Below, piece after piece: positions 1-9,277 of a DNA stretch of 36,283 bases. A program made the translations under genes and the position numbers. Location: NCBI GenBank assembly GCA_937960895.1, contig CALCJD010000014.1, positions 1 to 36,283 on the forward strand. The letters are read 5' to 3'. Source of the DNA: an uncultured Spartobacteria bacterium (GTDB taxonomy: Bacteria; Verrucomicrobiota; Verrucomicrobiia; Chthoniobacterales; Terrimicrobiaceae). The notes below the pieces were generated by a model. That model had not been told where the DNA came from, searched no databases, and saw only the letters and a program-made list of their open reading frames with translations. Every line of letters starts with the position of its first letter. The first letter of the stretch is position 1.

Positions 1-74
1 CCGCAATCCGATTTCCCAATGACCACCCGATGCTTGCCGTGGGGCGTGGAAGCGGCGAGATTGGCGGTCTTTCA
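1..74. other. Left edge, no gene assigned
   Basis: The first 74 bases hold no gene I can support. The mutL frame stays open back to base 30, but the residues it would add match nothing in the MutL family. The end of an upstream gene may lie outside the window. Confidence 0.4.
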
Positions 75-1883
75 ATGGGTAAGATTCGCGTTCTGCCGGA
101 TGAAGTGGCCAGTCAGGTGGCGGCGGGAGAGGTCGTCGAGCGGCCGGCTTCGCTGGTCAAGGAACTGGTGGAAAACAGCCTTGATGCCGGGGCCGGGCGC
201 ATTGCGGTCGAATTCGCCCGCGGCGGTTCGCGTCTGGTGGCCGTGCGGGACGACGGGTGCGGGATGGATCGCGAGGACGCGCTGCTGTGTCTGGAACGCC
301 ACGCCACCAGCAAGATTCGAACCGGCTCCGACCTGGCCCGCGTGCGCACGATGGGGTTCCGGGGGGAGGCACTGCCCAGCATTGCCAGCGTGTCGCGCTT
401 TCGCCTCGTGACGCGCGAACCGCATTCGGACGCAGGCACGGAAGTGTTGGTCAGCGGCGGAAAAACGGAATCGGTCCGCGAAACCGGCGCGCCGCCGGGG
501 ACCCAAATCGAGGTGCGCGATCTTTTTTTCAATCTTCCCGCCCGGCGGAAATTTTTGCGGGGCGAGGAAACGGAATCCGCCCACATTCTGCAGACCCTGC
601 ATGGCATCGCGCTGGCCAATCCGGGGGTGGCCTTTGAATGCCGCCGGGACGGACGGACGGTGCTGGCCCTTCCGCGCGCGGAAAGTCTGGCGGTGCGGAT
701 CAAGGATCTGTTCGGCACGGCCCACCTGAACCGGCTGGTCGAGATCGAAGCGGTGGAAGGTCGGGGATTCCGGCTGGCGGGTTTCCTGGCCCGGCCGGGT
801 CAGGGTCGCAGGGACCGGCTCCAGCAATTTGTCATTCTCAACGGACGCCCCATCGTCTGCCCGGCGGTGCAGCAACCGCTGCGCGAGGCTTATGCGGGCG
901 CCTTGGAACGCGGCGAACATCCGCTGAGCGTCCTTTTGATCGAAATGGAACCCGACCTGTTCGACTGCAATGTGCATCCCGCCAAGCGGGAAGTGCGCCT
1001 GCGGTTTCCCGAGGCGCTGCGCCAGGCGGTTTTCGACGCCGGTCGGCGGGCCTTGGCCCAGTCCCGTCCTTCGCCACCACCGGCCGCCCGTCAACCGCTG
1101 CCTGCGGTGCGGCCCATTTTTGTTCCCGAACCCGCCCAGCCGGAATTGCCGACGGCCCCGGTTTTCCCCTCCCCGCAACCCGAACCCCCGATCCCGGTGG
1201 CCCCACCGCCCCAACCGGCGCCCCCGACCTCCGCTCCCTTCCCGGCCCCCCCTCCGGTTCCTCCACCGGCCGCTCCGGCTGCACCCTCGCCGATTCCGCC
1301 GGCGCCGGAGGATCGCTTCCGGCTGCTTGGCATGGTGGGAGATGGATACCTTGTGCTCGAAGGCGATGAGGGATTGGTGCTCGTGGACACCCGGGCGGCT
1401 GCGGAACGCATCCATTTCGAGGCGCTCCTGCGCCAGATCAACGACGGCAACGCCCCCAGTCAGCGGCTGTTGGTGCCGGTGGTGGCGGAACTCCCCGTCC
1501 GCGAACACGCCTGGGTGGTGGAACACCTCGCCGACCTGGAAGCCGCGGGGTTCCTGATCGAACCCTTCGGCGGCACCAGCCTGAAGATCGAAGGAGTTCC
1601 GGCGTCCGCGGGAGATCGGGAGCCCGAACGCCTCCTCCATGAAATTGCGGCCGCCCTGCGCGCCGCGGGAAAACTGCCCCACGGACGCGGACTGCGCGAA
1701 GCGCTGGCGCGCTCGGTCTCCCGCATTGCCGCCGAGGAGCGTTTTCGTGGCAACGACGAACGCGCACGCGGACTGGTGCGGGAACTGCTTCGCTGCGAAC
1801 TGCCCTACGCGGCGCCGTCGGGACGGCCCACGATGATCCAGTTTTCCTTTGCCGAGCTCGCCCGGAAGTTCGGACGGGGTTGA
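75..1883 (+). CDS. mutL: DNA mismatch repair protein MutL
   Basis: MutL is the ATP-driven dimer that links MutS mismatch recognition to strand incision and removal. The 602-residue product begins MGKIRVLPDEV, the usual MutL start, so I take the ATG at 75 rather than the upstream start at 30. GHKL ATPase motifs are intact: KELVENSLDA (catalytic Glu30, Mg-binding Asn34), DDGCGM (59-64), RHATSK (75-80) and GFRGEA (94-99). Residues about 331-412 form a very proline-rich linker. The C-terminal dimer domain follows and ends in KFGRG. In endonuclease-type MutL this domain carries DQHA(x2)E(x4)E and CPHGRP. Here the equivalents are DTRAAAERIHFE (438-449) and APSGRP (580-585), so the metal-binding Cys and His residues are gone and nuclease activity is probably lost. 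No clear Shine-Dalgarno precedes the start. Identity is certain; loss of incision is inference. Confidence 0.97.
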   Translation: MGKIRVLPDEVASQVAAGEVVERPASLVKELVENSLDAGAGRIAVEFARGGSRLVAVRDDGCGMDREDALLCLERHATSKIRTGSDLARVRTMGFRGEALPSIASVSRFRLVTREPHSDAGTEVLVSGGKTESVRETGAPPGTQIEVRDLFFNLPARRKFLRGEETESAHILQTLHGIALANPGVAFECRRDGRTVLALPRAESLAVRIKDLFGTAHLNRLVEIEAVEGRGFRLAGFLARPGQGRRDRLQQFVILNGRPIVCPAVQQPLREAYAGALERGEHPLSVLLIEMEPDLFDCNVHPAKREVRLRFPEALRQAVFDAGRRALAQSRPSPPPAARQPLPAVRPIFVPEPAQPELPTAPVFPSPQPEPPIPVAPPPQPAPPTSAPFPAPPPVPPPAAPAAPSPIPPAPEDRFRLLGMVGDGYLVLEGDEGLVLVDTRAAAERIHFEALLRQINDGNAPSQRLLVPVVAELPVREHAWVVEHLADLEAAGFLIEPFGGTSLKIEGVPASAGDREPERLLHEIAAALRAAGKLPHGRGLREALARSVSRIAAEERFRGNDERARGLVRELLRCELPYAAPSGRPTMIQFSFAELARKFGRG

Positions 1884-2008
1884 TTGTACGACCATGCGGA
1901 CCGCCGGGCCTCCGGCCGTCAGCGGCAACCCCTCCTTGCCGTCCCGATTTTCCAAAAACGCCCCCTCCCGTTCCGCACTCCCTGCTTTCCCTTTTCCGGG
2001 AAAATGTT

Positions 2009-2479
2009 ATGGCTTGGGACCGGATGGAAAATCTCCGCATCGAACCCGCAACTCTGGACGACCTCCCGGAACTGGCGGAACTCCTCTACGACCTCTTCTC
2101 CCAGGAGGAGGATTTTGTTCCCGACCGCGAAAAACAGATGCGGGGTTTGCGTCTGATTCTCGAGCAGCCCTCCCGCGGACGGATCTTTGTCCTGCGCAGT
2201 CCCAACCGCATCATCGGCATGATCAACCTGCTGATCACCATCAGCACCGCGGAGGGTGGCTTTGTGCTGCTCCTGGAGGATCTGGTCATTCACCGCGACC
2301 ACCGCGGCCAGGGCTACGGCACCCGGCTGCTCGAATACGCGATTGATTTTGCGAAGAAGAAAAATTTCCTTCGCATCACCCTGCTGACCGACCGTCCCAA
2401 CAAGCGCTCGCTGCGCTTCTACCTGAAAAACGGCTTCGTCGAGAGCGGCATGGTGCCGATGCGCATGTATTTCCGCTGA
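2009..2479 (+). CDS. GNAT-family N-acetyltransferase
   Basis: A 156-residue single-domain GNAT acetyltransferase, which would move an acetyl group from acetyl-CoA to an amine. Motif A is clear: LEDLVIHRDHRGQGYGTRLL, with the R-x-x-G-x-G pyrophosphate loop (RGQGYG), followed by the motif B strand and a terminal RFYLKNGF, typical of the CoA-binding end of the fold. I chose the ATG at 2009, which is preceded by GGGAAAA. An in-frame ATG at 2024 is also possible. The frame is open further upstream but that sequence is low-complexity and unlike GNAT. The stop lies 2 bases before larB, so the two are probably co-transcribed. The substrate cannot be read from the sequence. Confidence 0.88.
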   Translation: MAWDRMENLRIEPATLDDLPELAELLYDLFSQEEDFVPDREKQMRGLRLILEQPSRGRIFVLRSPNRIIGMINLLITISTAEGGFVLLLEDLVIHRDHRGQGYGTRLLEYAIDFAKKKNFLRITLLTDRPNKRSLRFYLKNGFVESGMVPMRMYFR

Positions 2480-2481
2480 GC

Positions 2482-3177
2482 ATGGCGGAGGAAACGACGC
2501 GGGACCTGGGATTCGCCCGGGTGGATCTGGATCGCGCCCGGCGCTGCGGGCGGCCGGAGGTCATCTACTGCCCCGGGAAACAACCCGCCGAGGTCGCCGC
2601 CGTGGCCGTCGCATTGCGGGAAAAAAACCAGGCCGTGCTCGCCACTCGGGCGGACGCCGCCCACTTTGAGGCCGTCCGGGCCCGGATTCCGGAGGCGGTT
2701 TTTCACGAACGGGCCCGCTGCATCGTCGCGGGAACCTCCGGTGCGGATCCCGGACCGTGGACCGTGGGGGTGCTCTGCGCCGGCACGGCGGACCTTCCCG
2801 TCGTCGAGGAGGCGGCGGTTTCCCTGGAAAGTTTCGGGCGCCGGGTGGATCGCATCACCGACATCGGGGTGGCCGGGCTGCACCGTCTGCTCGACGAACT
2901 GCCCCGCATTCGCGCCTGCGGCGTACTCATTGTCGTCGCCGGCATGGAGGGCGCCCTGCCCAGCGTGATAGCCGGTCTGGTGGACCGGCCGGTCATTGCC
3001 GTGCCAACCAGCGTGGGATACGGCGCAAACCTCCGGGGCGTGACGGCCCTCCTGGGAATGCTGACCTCCTGCGGCAGCGGAGTGACCGTGGTGAACATCG
3101 ACAACGGGTTCGGCGCGGCATGTGCCGCGGACGATATTTTGCGCCTCGCCGCGGCCCCACCGGAACCCCGGCCTTAG
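2482..3177 (+). CDS. larB: LarB, nicotinate dinucleotide carboxylase/hydrolase of nickel-pincer cofactor synthesis
   Basis: LarB is a PurE-like enzyme that carboxylates the pyridine ring of nicotinic acid adenine dinucleotide and releases the mononucleotide, the first step in making the nickel-pincer nucleotide of lactate racemase LarA and its relatives. The 231 residues show the LarB signatures in order: DLDRARRCGRPEVIY near the N-terminus, LCAGTADLPVVEEA (98-111), DIGVAGLHRLL (127-137), VAGMEGALPSV (152-162), VPTSVGYGA (174-182), and MLTSCGSGVTVVNIDNGFGA (193-212). Cys197 in that last block is the likely active-site cysteine. The C-terminus is short and proline-rich. The gene starts 2 bases after the GNAT stop. 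No larA, larC or larE lies in the window, so its partners must be elsewhere if the pathway is complete. The PurE fold alone could suggest purine synthesis, but these motifs are LarB-specific. Confidence 0.93.
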   Translation: MAEETTRDLGFARVDLDRARRCGRPEVIYCPGKQPAEVAAVAVALREKNQAVLATRADAAHFEAVRARIPEAVFHERARCIVAGTSGADPGPWTVGVLCAGTADLPVVEEAAVSLESFGRRVDRITDIGVAGLHRLLDELPRIRACGVLIVVAGMEGALPSVIAGLVDRPVIAVPTSVGYGANLRGVTALLGMLTSCGSGVTVVNIDNGFGAACAADDILRLAAAPPEPRP

Positions 3178-3210
3178 GATCAAAACCGCGCGAGATTCGC
3201 CCCCCTCCAT

Positions 3211-3225
3211 GCAAGCAAAGCTTGC
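3211..3225 (+). other. Tight hairpin in the leader of the liv operon
   Basis: GCAAGC and GCTTGC form a perfect 6-base-pair stem around an AAA loop. A second small hairpin (GGAAT/ATTCC, 3236-3250) follows, 10 bases before the ATG of the binding-protein gene. There is no T-run, so neither is a standard terminator. They may shape the mRNA leader or stabilise the larB 3' end. Confidence 0.3.
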
Positions 3226-3260
3226 CACCGTCCCAGGAATGCTCCATTCCCCATGCATCC

Positions 3261-4418
3261 ATGAAGATCTCCCACGCAATTTTTGCCGGTCTCACTCTGG
3301 CGGCTCTGGCCGGATGCGGTGAGAGTGGTGCCCCTTCGATCAAGGTCGGACTGAACACCGAACTCACCGGCGAAATGCCCGCCGTGGGGGCGTCGGCCCG
3401 GAATGCCGCCGAGCTTTTCGTCAGTGAAATCAATGCCGCGGGCGGGATCGACGTCGGCGAACAGAAGCTTCCGATCGAACTGATCGTGGCCGACAACGGG
3501 GCCAAGGCGGATCAGGCCCGCACGGTGGCGCAGAAACTCATTTCCCAGGACAATGTGCTGGCCATGATCGGTCCCGACGCCAGCTCGTGCGCCATCCCGG
3601 CCTCCATCGTGGCCGAGACGCTCAAGTGCCCGATGATTTCCCCGTGGTCCACCAATCCCAAGACCACGCTCAATGACGACGGTTCCCCGAAAAAATACGT
3701 CTTCCGGGCGTGCTTCATCGACAGCTTCCAGGCCCGTGTGCTGGCGAAGTTTGTTCTCAACACGCTGAATGCCAAAACGGCGGCCGTGCTCTACGACGTG
3801 GCGTCCGAGGCGCCCAACGGTCAGGCCAACCTGTTCAGGGAGGTCTTTCAGCAAAACGGCGGAAAAATCGTCGCCTTCGAGACCTACAGCACGGGGGACC
3901 GCGACTTCTCCGCGCAACTGACAAAAATCAAGGCCGCCAATCCCGAGGTCATCTTCCTCCCGGCCTACTACAACGACGCCGCCGGCATCACCCGGCAGGC
4001 GCGCCAGCAGGGCATCACGGCGCAATTTGTCGGCAGCGACGCCTGGAGCTCGCCCGAAATCATCAAGCTCGGCGGAAACGACATCGCAGGTTCGTATTTC
4101 TGCAATCACTACTCCACGGAAATCGCCACCGATGTGGCGAAAAAGTTCATGAGCGACTACAAGGCCCGCTACGGCCAGAATCCCGACGACGTCGCCGCCC
4201 TCACCTACGACGCCTTCGGCCTTCTTGTCCAGGCCATCAGGGACGCCGGCAAACTCGACCGCGAAGCCGTGCGGGATGCCCTGGCCAAAATCGAAAAATA
4301 CCAGGGCGTGACGGGAGAAATGCAGTTCAAGGACGGCAGCGGCGACCCGATCAAGAGCGCGGTGATCCTGCAGATCAAGGACAACGCCTTCAATTGGGTG
4401 CAGAACGGCCAGCCTTGA
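3261..4418 (+). CDS. livJ: Branched-chain amino-acid ABC transporter substrate-binding lipoprotein
   Basis: A 385-residue periplasmic-binding protein of the LivJ/LivK type, which captures leucine, isoleucine, valine or a related amino acid and delivers it to the LivHM permease. The ATG at 3261 gives a lipoprotein signal peptide: a short basic N-terminus, a hydrophobic stretch and the lipobox LAGC with Cys19 as the acylation site. The body shows the family start IKVGLNTELTGEMPAVG, then the typical IGPDASSCAIP, FLPAYYNDAAGI and DDVAALTYDAFGLL blocks. Being first in an operon with livH, livM, livG and livF supports the role. The frame is open far upstream, but that stretch overlaps larB in another frame. 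Whether it should be called LivJ or LivK, and its exact substrate, cannot be decided. Urea or amide binders of the same fold are a less likely alternative. Confidence 0.93.
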   Translation: MKISHAIFAGLTLAALAGCGESGAPSIKVGLNTELTGEMPAVGASARNAAELFVSEINAAGGIDVGEQKLPIELIVADNGAKADQARTVAQKLISQDNVLAMIGPDASSCAIPASIVAETLKCPMISPWSTNPKTTLNDDGSPKKYVFRACFIDSFQARVLAKFVLNTLNAKTAAVLYDVASEAPNGQANLFREVFQQNGGKIVAFETYSTGDRDFSAQLTKIKAANPEVIFLPAYYNDAAGITRQARQQGITAQFVGSDAWSSPEIIKLGGNDIAGSYFCNHYSTEIATDVAKKFMSDYKARYGQNPDDVAALTYDAFGLLVQAIRDAGKLDREAVRDALAKIEKYQGVTGEMQFKDGSGDPIKSAVILQIKDNAFNWVQNGQP

Positions 4419-4459
4419 GGCGGCCCGGGGACAACCCAGGGAACTGACACCGGCGCAGG

Positions 4460-5344
4460 ATGCTTTATTACATCGCGCAGCAGACCATCAACGCGATCCA
4501 ACTGGGCTCGATCTACGCCCTGATCGCGCTCGGCTACAGCATGGTCTACGGCGTGCTGGTCATGATCAACTTCGCCCACAGCGATCTGTTCATGCTGGGC
4601 GCCTTCGCGTGCCTGCTGCTGGCCACAATGCTGCCGGTCCAGCTTCCCTTCGTGGTCATCCTGCTGCTTGTGATGGCCATCATCGGCCTGCTTGGCGCAC
4701 TGATCGAGCGGGTCGCCTATCGTCCGCTGCGGGGCGCCCCCCGCGTGTCGGCAATCATCACGGCGCTGGGGTGCGGGTTGGTCATTCAAAACACCACGCT
4801 GAGCCTGAGCCCCTATCCCAAATACATGCCGGAGCTCTTCAACAGCCGGACGCTCACCTTCAGCGGATTGACCATCACCACGCTGCAGATCCTCATCATC
4901 GGCATTTCCTTCGGGCTCATGGTCGCGCTGGATTTCCTCATCCGGAAAACGCGCTACGGCATGGCCATGCGGGCGATTTCCTTCGACGTGCGCACCGTGC
5001 CGCTCATGGGCATTCCGGTGAACCGGATCATTTCCCTGACCTTCCTCGTGGGCGCCGGCCTCGGCGGGGCGGCGGGCATGCTGTACGGGCTCGCCTATCC
5101 GCAGATCTCCTCGGGCATCGGCATCCTGATCGGATGGAAGGCCTTCATCGCCGCGGTCATCGGCGGCATCGGCAGCATCCGGGGCGCCGTGCTGGGCGGA
5201 TTCCTCCTCGGCCTGGTGGAGGTCATGGCGGTGGCCTTCACGGATTCCAGCTACCGGGATCTCATTGCGTATTCGCTTTTGCTGCTGATCCTGGTTTTCA
5301 AACCCTACGGGCTTCTCGGGCAGGCTCCGAACCAGAAAGTGTAG
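4460..5344 (+). CDS. livH: Branched-chain amino-acid ABC transporter permease LivH
   Basis: An inner-membrane permease of 294 residues, the usual LivH length, forming half of the transport channel with LivM. It is almost entirely hydrophobic helices. It opens with the family signature NAIQLGSIYALIALGYSMVYG and MINFAHSDLFMLGAF, and it carries the cytoplasmic EAA-like loop that contacts the ATPases (RAISFDVRTVPLMGIPVNRI, with the following GAGLGGAAGMLYG). The C-terminal VIGGIGSIRGAVLGG block is also typical. It lies 41 bases after the binding-protein stop and 3 bases before livM, so it is clearly part of the operon. Confidence 0.96.
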   Translation: MLYYIAQQTINAIQLGSIYALIALGYSMVYGVLVMINFAHSDLFMLGAFACLLLATMLPVQLPFVVILLLVMAIIGLLGALIERVAYRPLRGAPRVSAIITALGCGLVIQNTTLSLSPYPKYMPELFNSRTLTFSGLTITTLQILIIGISFGLMVALDFLIRKTRYGMAMRAISFDVRTVPLMGIPVNRIISLTFLVGAGLGGAAGMLYGLAYPQISSGIGILIGWKAFIAAVIGGIGSIRGAVLGGFLLGLVEVMAVAFTDSSYRDLIAYSLLLLILVFKPYGLLGQAPNQKV

Positions 5345-5347
5345 GCG

Positions 5348-6312
5348 ATGCGCGCGTTTTTCGAATCCCTGGGCCGATCCCGCATGGCGCTGCCGATCCT
5401 CGTCGTGCTGGGCTTCGCCTTCTGCGTGGCCTGCGAATTCCTTCCGATCATCAACACCTACACCAAGGGCGTGTTGATCATGGTCGGCATCAACATCATC
5501 CTCTGCGCCAGCCTGAATCTTGTGAACGGCTACATGGGGGAGTTTTCCGTGGGACACGCCGGATTCATGGCCCTGGGAGCGTATGCCTCGGCGGTCATGA
5601 CCATCAAATGGCTGCCGGCGTCGGTGTTTGAACTTCCCCTCGCCGTCCTCTTCGGCGGCACGGTGGCGGCGGCCATCGGATTTTTGCTGGCCCTGCTCTC
5701 CTTCAAAACCCGCGGCGACTACCTGGCCATCATCACGCTGGCCTTTCTCATGATCGTCAAATCGGCTGTCGAGAACATCGAATACCTCGGCGGGCCGCGC
5801 GGAATGACGCCCCCGGTACTGACCAACCTGCCCTGGGCGTTTTTCTGGGTGGTGGTGACCCTCTGGATCATTCGCAACCTGGTCTATTCCAAATTCGGAC
5901 GCGCCATCACGGCGATCCGCGAGGATGAAATCGCCGCGAATGCCATGGGTGTGCGCGTGCGTGAGGCGAAAATCCTGGCCTTTTCCACCTCGGCGTTCTT
6001 CGGCGGAGTGGCCGGTGCGCTGTATGCGCAGGTCAACTTCTTCATCGACCCGAAGTCGTTCGACATCGTGCGTTCGACGGAGATTCTCGTGATGGTCTAC
6101 CTCGGCGGCGTGGCCTCCCTCGCCGGGTCGATTCTCGGGGCGGTCATTTTCACCCTTCTCTTCCAGGCGCTGCAGGACCTCGGCACCTGGCGCATGGTGG
6201 TGATGCCGCTCATTCTGGTTCTGCTGATGATCTTCCGTCCGCGCGGCATCATGGGCATGAAGGAACTGCCGTGGTTTTTGCCCAAGCGGGAGTTGTTCAC
6301 CAAACGCCAACC

Positions 6313-6316
<4 letters not shown>
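5348..6316 (+). CDS. livM: Branched-chain amino-acid ABC transporter permease LivM
   Basis: The second permease subunit, 322 residues, with about eight to ten hydrophobic segments. Family marks are LNLVNGYMGEFSVGHAGFMALGAY, here split across residues about 57-80, FKTRGDYLAIITLAF, the ATPase-coupling loop AIREDEIAANAMGVRVREAK and the C-terminal VYLGGVASLAGSILGAV. It starts 3 bases after livH. Its last bases overlap the livG start in an ATGA arrangement, which suggests translational coupling. Together with LivH it forms the membrane pore. Confidence 0.96.
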
Positions 6317-7092
<776 letters not shown>

Positions 7093-7171
7093 GGACGATT
7101 TGGAAGAATCGGACGCTTTCGGTCCGATGGACGCCCCACCGCCCCAGCCCTTTCCCGGGAGGTTGCCGCTC

Positions 7172-7879
7172 ATGAACGCGCTGACCGTCGAAAACCTGAC
7201 CGTATCCTACGGCGACATCCACGCTGTGAAGGGCATTTCGTTTGAAGTGCGGGAGGGCGAAATTTTCACCCTCATCGGCGCGAACGGCGCGGGCAAGACG
7301 ACCACGCTGCGGGCGTTGTCCGGACAGCTCCGTTACGGTGGCACGGTGAAATTGCAGGGCCGCGATCTCAAGGGGGTTCCCGCCGACCAGATCGTCGGCC
7401 TCGGCATGGCTCAGGTGCCGGAGGGACGCGGCATTTTCGGCAATCTGACGGTGCTGGAAAACCTCAAACTGGGCGCCTGGACCCGGAACGACAAGAAAGG
7501 GGTCGCCGAGGATCTCGAGCGCTGGCTGACCGCCCTGCCCCGCCTGCGCGAGCGCCTGAACCAGGCCGCCGGCACGCTCTCCGGCGGCGAGCAGCAGATG
7601 CTGGCCGTGGCCCGCGCGCTGATGAGCCGCGCCAAGGTTCTGTTGCTCGACGAACCCTCCATGGGTCTCGCGCCCAAGCTCGTGAAGGAAATTTACAATG
7701 TATTGCGCGAGATCAACCGGGCCGGCGTGACCATCCTCCTCGTCGAACAGAATGCCAATCTGGCTCTGCGCCTCGCCCACCGGGCCGCGGTGCTGGAAAC
7801 CGGCCGAATCACCCTTGCCGGAGACGCCGCAGAGCTGCTGGAGGACTCTCAGATCCGAGAAGCTTATCTCGGCACCTGA
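7172..7879 (+). CDS. livF: Branched-chain amino-acid ABC transporter ATP-binding protein LivF
   Basis: The second ATPase of the transporter, 235 residues, the normal LivF length. Motifs: Walker A GANGAGKT, the LivF-specific MAQVPEGRGIFGNLTVLENL, the ABC signature LSGGEQQMLAVARAL, Walker B VLLLDEPSMGLAP and the switch region LLVEQNANLAL. The ATG at 7172 is preceded by GGGAGG about 9 bases upstream, one of the few good Shine-Dalgarno sites in the window, which decides the start over the ATG at 7127. It lies 79 bases after livG, the largest gap within the operon's transport genes, and is the last gene of the operon. Confidence 0.95.
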   Translation: MNALTVENLTVSYGDIHAVKGISFEVREGEIFTLIGANGAGKTTTLRALSGQLRYGGTVKLQGRDLKGVPADQIVGLGMAQVPEGRGIFGNLTVLENLKLGAWTRNDKKGVAEDLERWLTALPRLRERLNQAAGTLSGGEQQMLAVARALMSRAKVLLLDEPSMGLAPKLVKEIYNVLREINRAGVTILLVEQNANLALRLAHRAAVLETGRITLAGDAAELLEDSQIREAYLGT

Positions 7880-8166
7880 ACCCCGCGTCCCCGTGCAGAC
7901 AGCCCGCCGGCCTGCCTTTTCAGCAAATTGGGGTCACTTCGTGGCGCCCGGTCCAGCAGCGGCGACCTCGCCGTGTCAACGGAACGGCCGACAAAGCGCC
8001 AAAGGTGCGTAAATTCGACGGCCCGGCTCGAAGGGCCGGGTTGGGATGCCGATGAGGCATGCGGCCTGATAGGCTGCGACAATCCTCTCTCGCGCCCCTT
8101 CAGACTGCCACACAGAACCCTGATTTGTCGCCTGTGCGGGCTGGTCAGCGACAACTTCTGTATGCG
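7880..8166. other. Convergent gap with a cluster of hairpins
   Basis: This 287-base gap separates the 3' ends of livF (plus) and hemW (minus). I see no convincing protein gene. Its right half is rich in secondary structure: 8020-8042 (GGCCCGGC with GCCGGGTT, two wobbles), 8046-8060 (ATGCC/GGCAT), 8061-8077 (GCGGCC/GGCTGC, one wobble) and 8125-8154 (TTGTCGC/GCGACAA). None has a strong T-run. They could end transcription from both sides or belong to a small structured RNA; the sequence alone does not decide. It does not match SRP RNA, 6S, tmRNA or RNase P as I know them. Confidence 0.35.
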
Positions 8167-9255
8167 CTATTCCATCAACGTCTCCGCAAGTTCATCCGCC
8201 ACCAGACGGCCCTTGCGGGTCAGGAACAGGGAATCGCCTTCGATTCTCAGCAGGCCGAGTCGGGCAAACTCGGCCGCCTTTTCCGCCGGAACCCGGTCGC
8301 GGGCCACGCCGCGGTTCGTGCGCAATCCAAAGGCCACTTGTTCCGCACGGCGGGTGGCGGGATCGACAGGTTCGGAAAAATCATGCGTCTCGCGGGATTC
8401 GTTCACCCTCGCCACATAATCCGCCGTATCGCTCACGTTTTTCCACCGCAGTCCGCCCGCCGTGGAGAATGCGCTTGGACCCAGCCCGATGTACTCCGCC
8501 CCCAGCCAGTAGGCGAGATTGTGACGGCACTCGCGTCCCGGCCGCGCATAATTGGAAATCTCATACTGCCCGTAACCGGCGTCCTCCAGGATCTCCATGG
8601 TCATTTCAAACAAATCCGCGTCGAGCTCGGCATCGGGCCGGTATATGCCGCGAGTCAGACGGAGAAAAAACTCGGTGTCCTCCTCGTACGTCAGGCAGTA
8701 GGCGGAGATGTGTTCGGGGCCGAGGGCGATGGTTTTTTCCAGGCTGTGCCGCCATTGTCCGCGGGTCTGTCCGGGGATGCCGAAGATGAGGTCGAGGTTG
8801 AGGTTGTCGAATCCGGCTTCCCGCAGGATTTCATAACTCCGCTCGGCCTGCTGCGCACTGTGCACCCGGCCCAGGGTTTGCAACAGCCCGGGATCCCAGC
8901 TTTGCACCCCCATGCTCACGCGGGTCACCCCGAGTTCGCGCATGCGGCGGGCCTTTTCCAGCGAGACGGTGGCGGGGTTCATTTCCATGGTGAATTCCTC
9001 CACCGCCGAAAAATCGATGCGTTCCCGGAGTCCGCCAATCAGGTATTCCAAATGCGAGGTGGACAGCGCCGTCGGCGTGCCGCCCCCGAAGAATACGGTG
9101 ACCGGCCGCAGCCCCGACGCCTGCCGTTCCGCCTCGGCCAGCATCGCGTCCAAAAAGGCCCGCGTTTTGTTGCGATCACTTGCCTCCTTGAAAAAACTGC
9201 AGTACGGGCACACTTTCGGACAAAATGGAATGTGCGCGTACAGGTGCGAAATCAT
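8167..9255 (-). CDS. hemW: HemW-type radical SAM haem chaperone
   Basis: HemW is a radical SAM protein, once called oxygen-independent coproporphyrinogen III oxidase-like, now regarded as a haem-binding chaperone. The 362-residue product starts MISHLYAHIPFC. The 4Fe-4S site is C12-x3-C16-x2-C19 (CPKVCPYCSF), followed by FFGGGTPT (SAM-binding GGE-like region), EMNPATV, RVSMGVQSWDPGLLQTLGR and DLIFGIPGQTRGQW. HNLAYWLGAEYIGLGPSA, with the HNxxYW motif, is typical of HemW. True HemN has an extra Cys in its N-terminal motif, absent here. The frame runs further upstream, but those residues match nothing and overlap the divergent gene. Only 22 bases separate the two start codons. Confidence 0.93.
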   Translation of the reverse strand: MISHLYAHIPFCPKVCPYCSFFKEASDRNKTRAFLDAMLAEAERQASGLRPVTVFFGGGTPTALSTSHLEYLIGGLRERIDFSAVEEFTMEMNPATVSLEKARRMRELGVTRVSMGVQSWDPGLLQTLGRVHSAQQAERSYEILREAGFDNLNLDLIFGIPGQTRGQWRHSLEKTIALGPEHISAYCLTYEEDTEFFLRLTRGIYRPDAELDADLFEMTMEILEDAGYGQYEISNYARPGRECRHNLAYWLGAEYIGLGPSAFSTAGGLRWKNVSDTADYVARVNESRETHDFSEPVDPATRRAEQVAFGLRTNRGVARDRVPAEKAAEFARLGLLRIEGDSLFLTRKGRLVADELAETLME

Positions 9256-9277
9256 GGCTGCGGCAACGTAGCAGAAT

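Noticed and set aside
72..1955. Long minus-strand frame opposite mutL
   Set aside because: High GC removes stop codons; the protein is low-complexity and unlike any family, while mutL on the other strand is clear.
2482..3177. PurE, purine biosynthesis
   Set aside because: LarB-specific blocks (VAGMEGALPSV, VPTSVGYGA, NIDNGFGA) are present.
4205..6310. 701-codon minus-strand frame opposite livH and livM
   Set aside because: Rich in His, Asp, Glu and Gly with no domain; an antisense shadow of the transporter genes.
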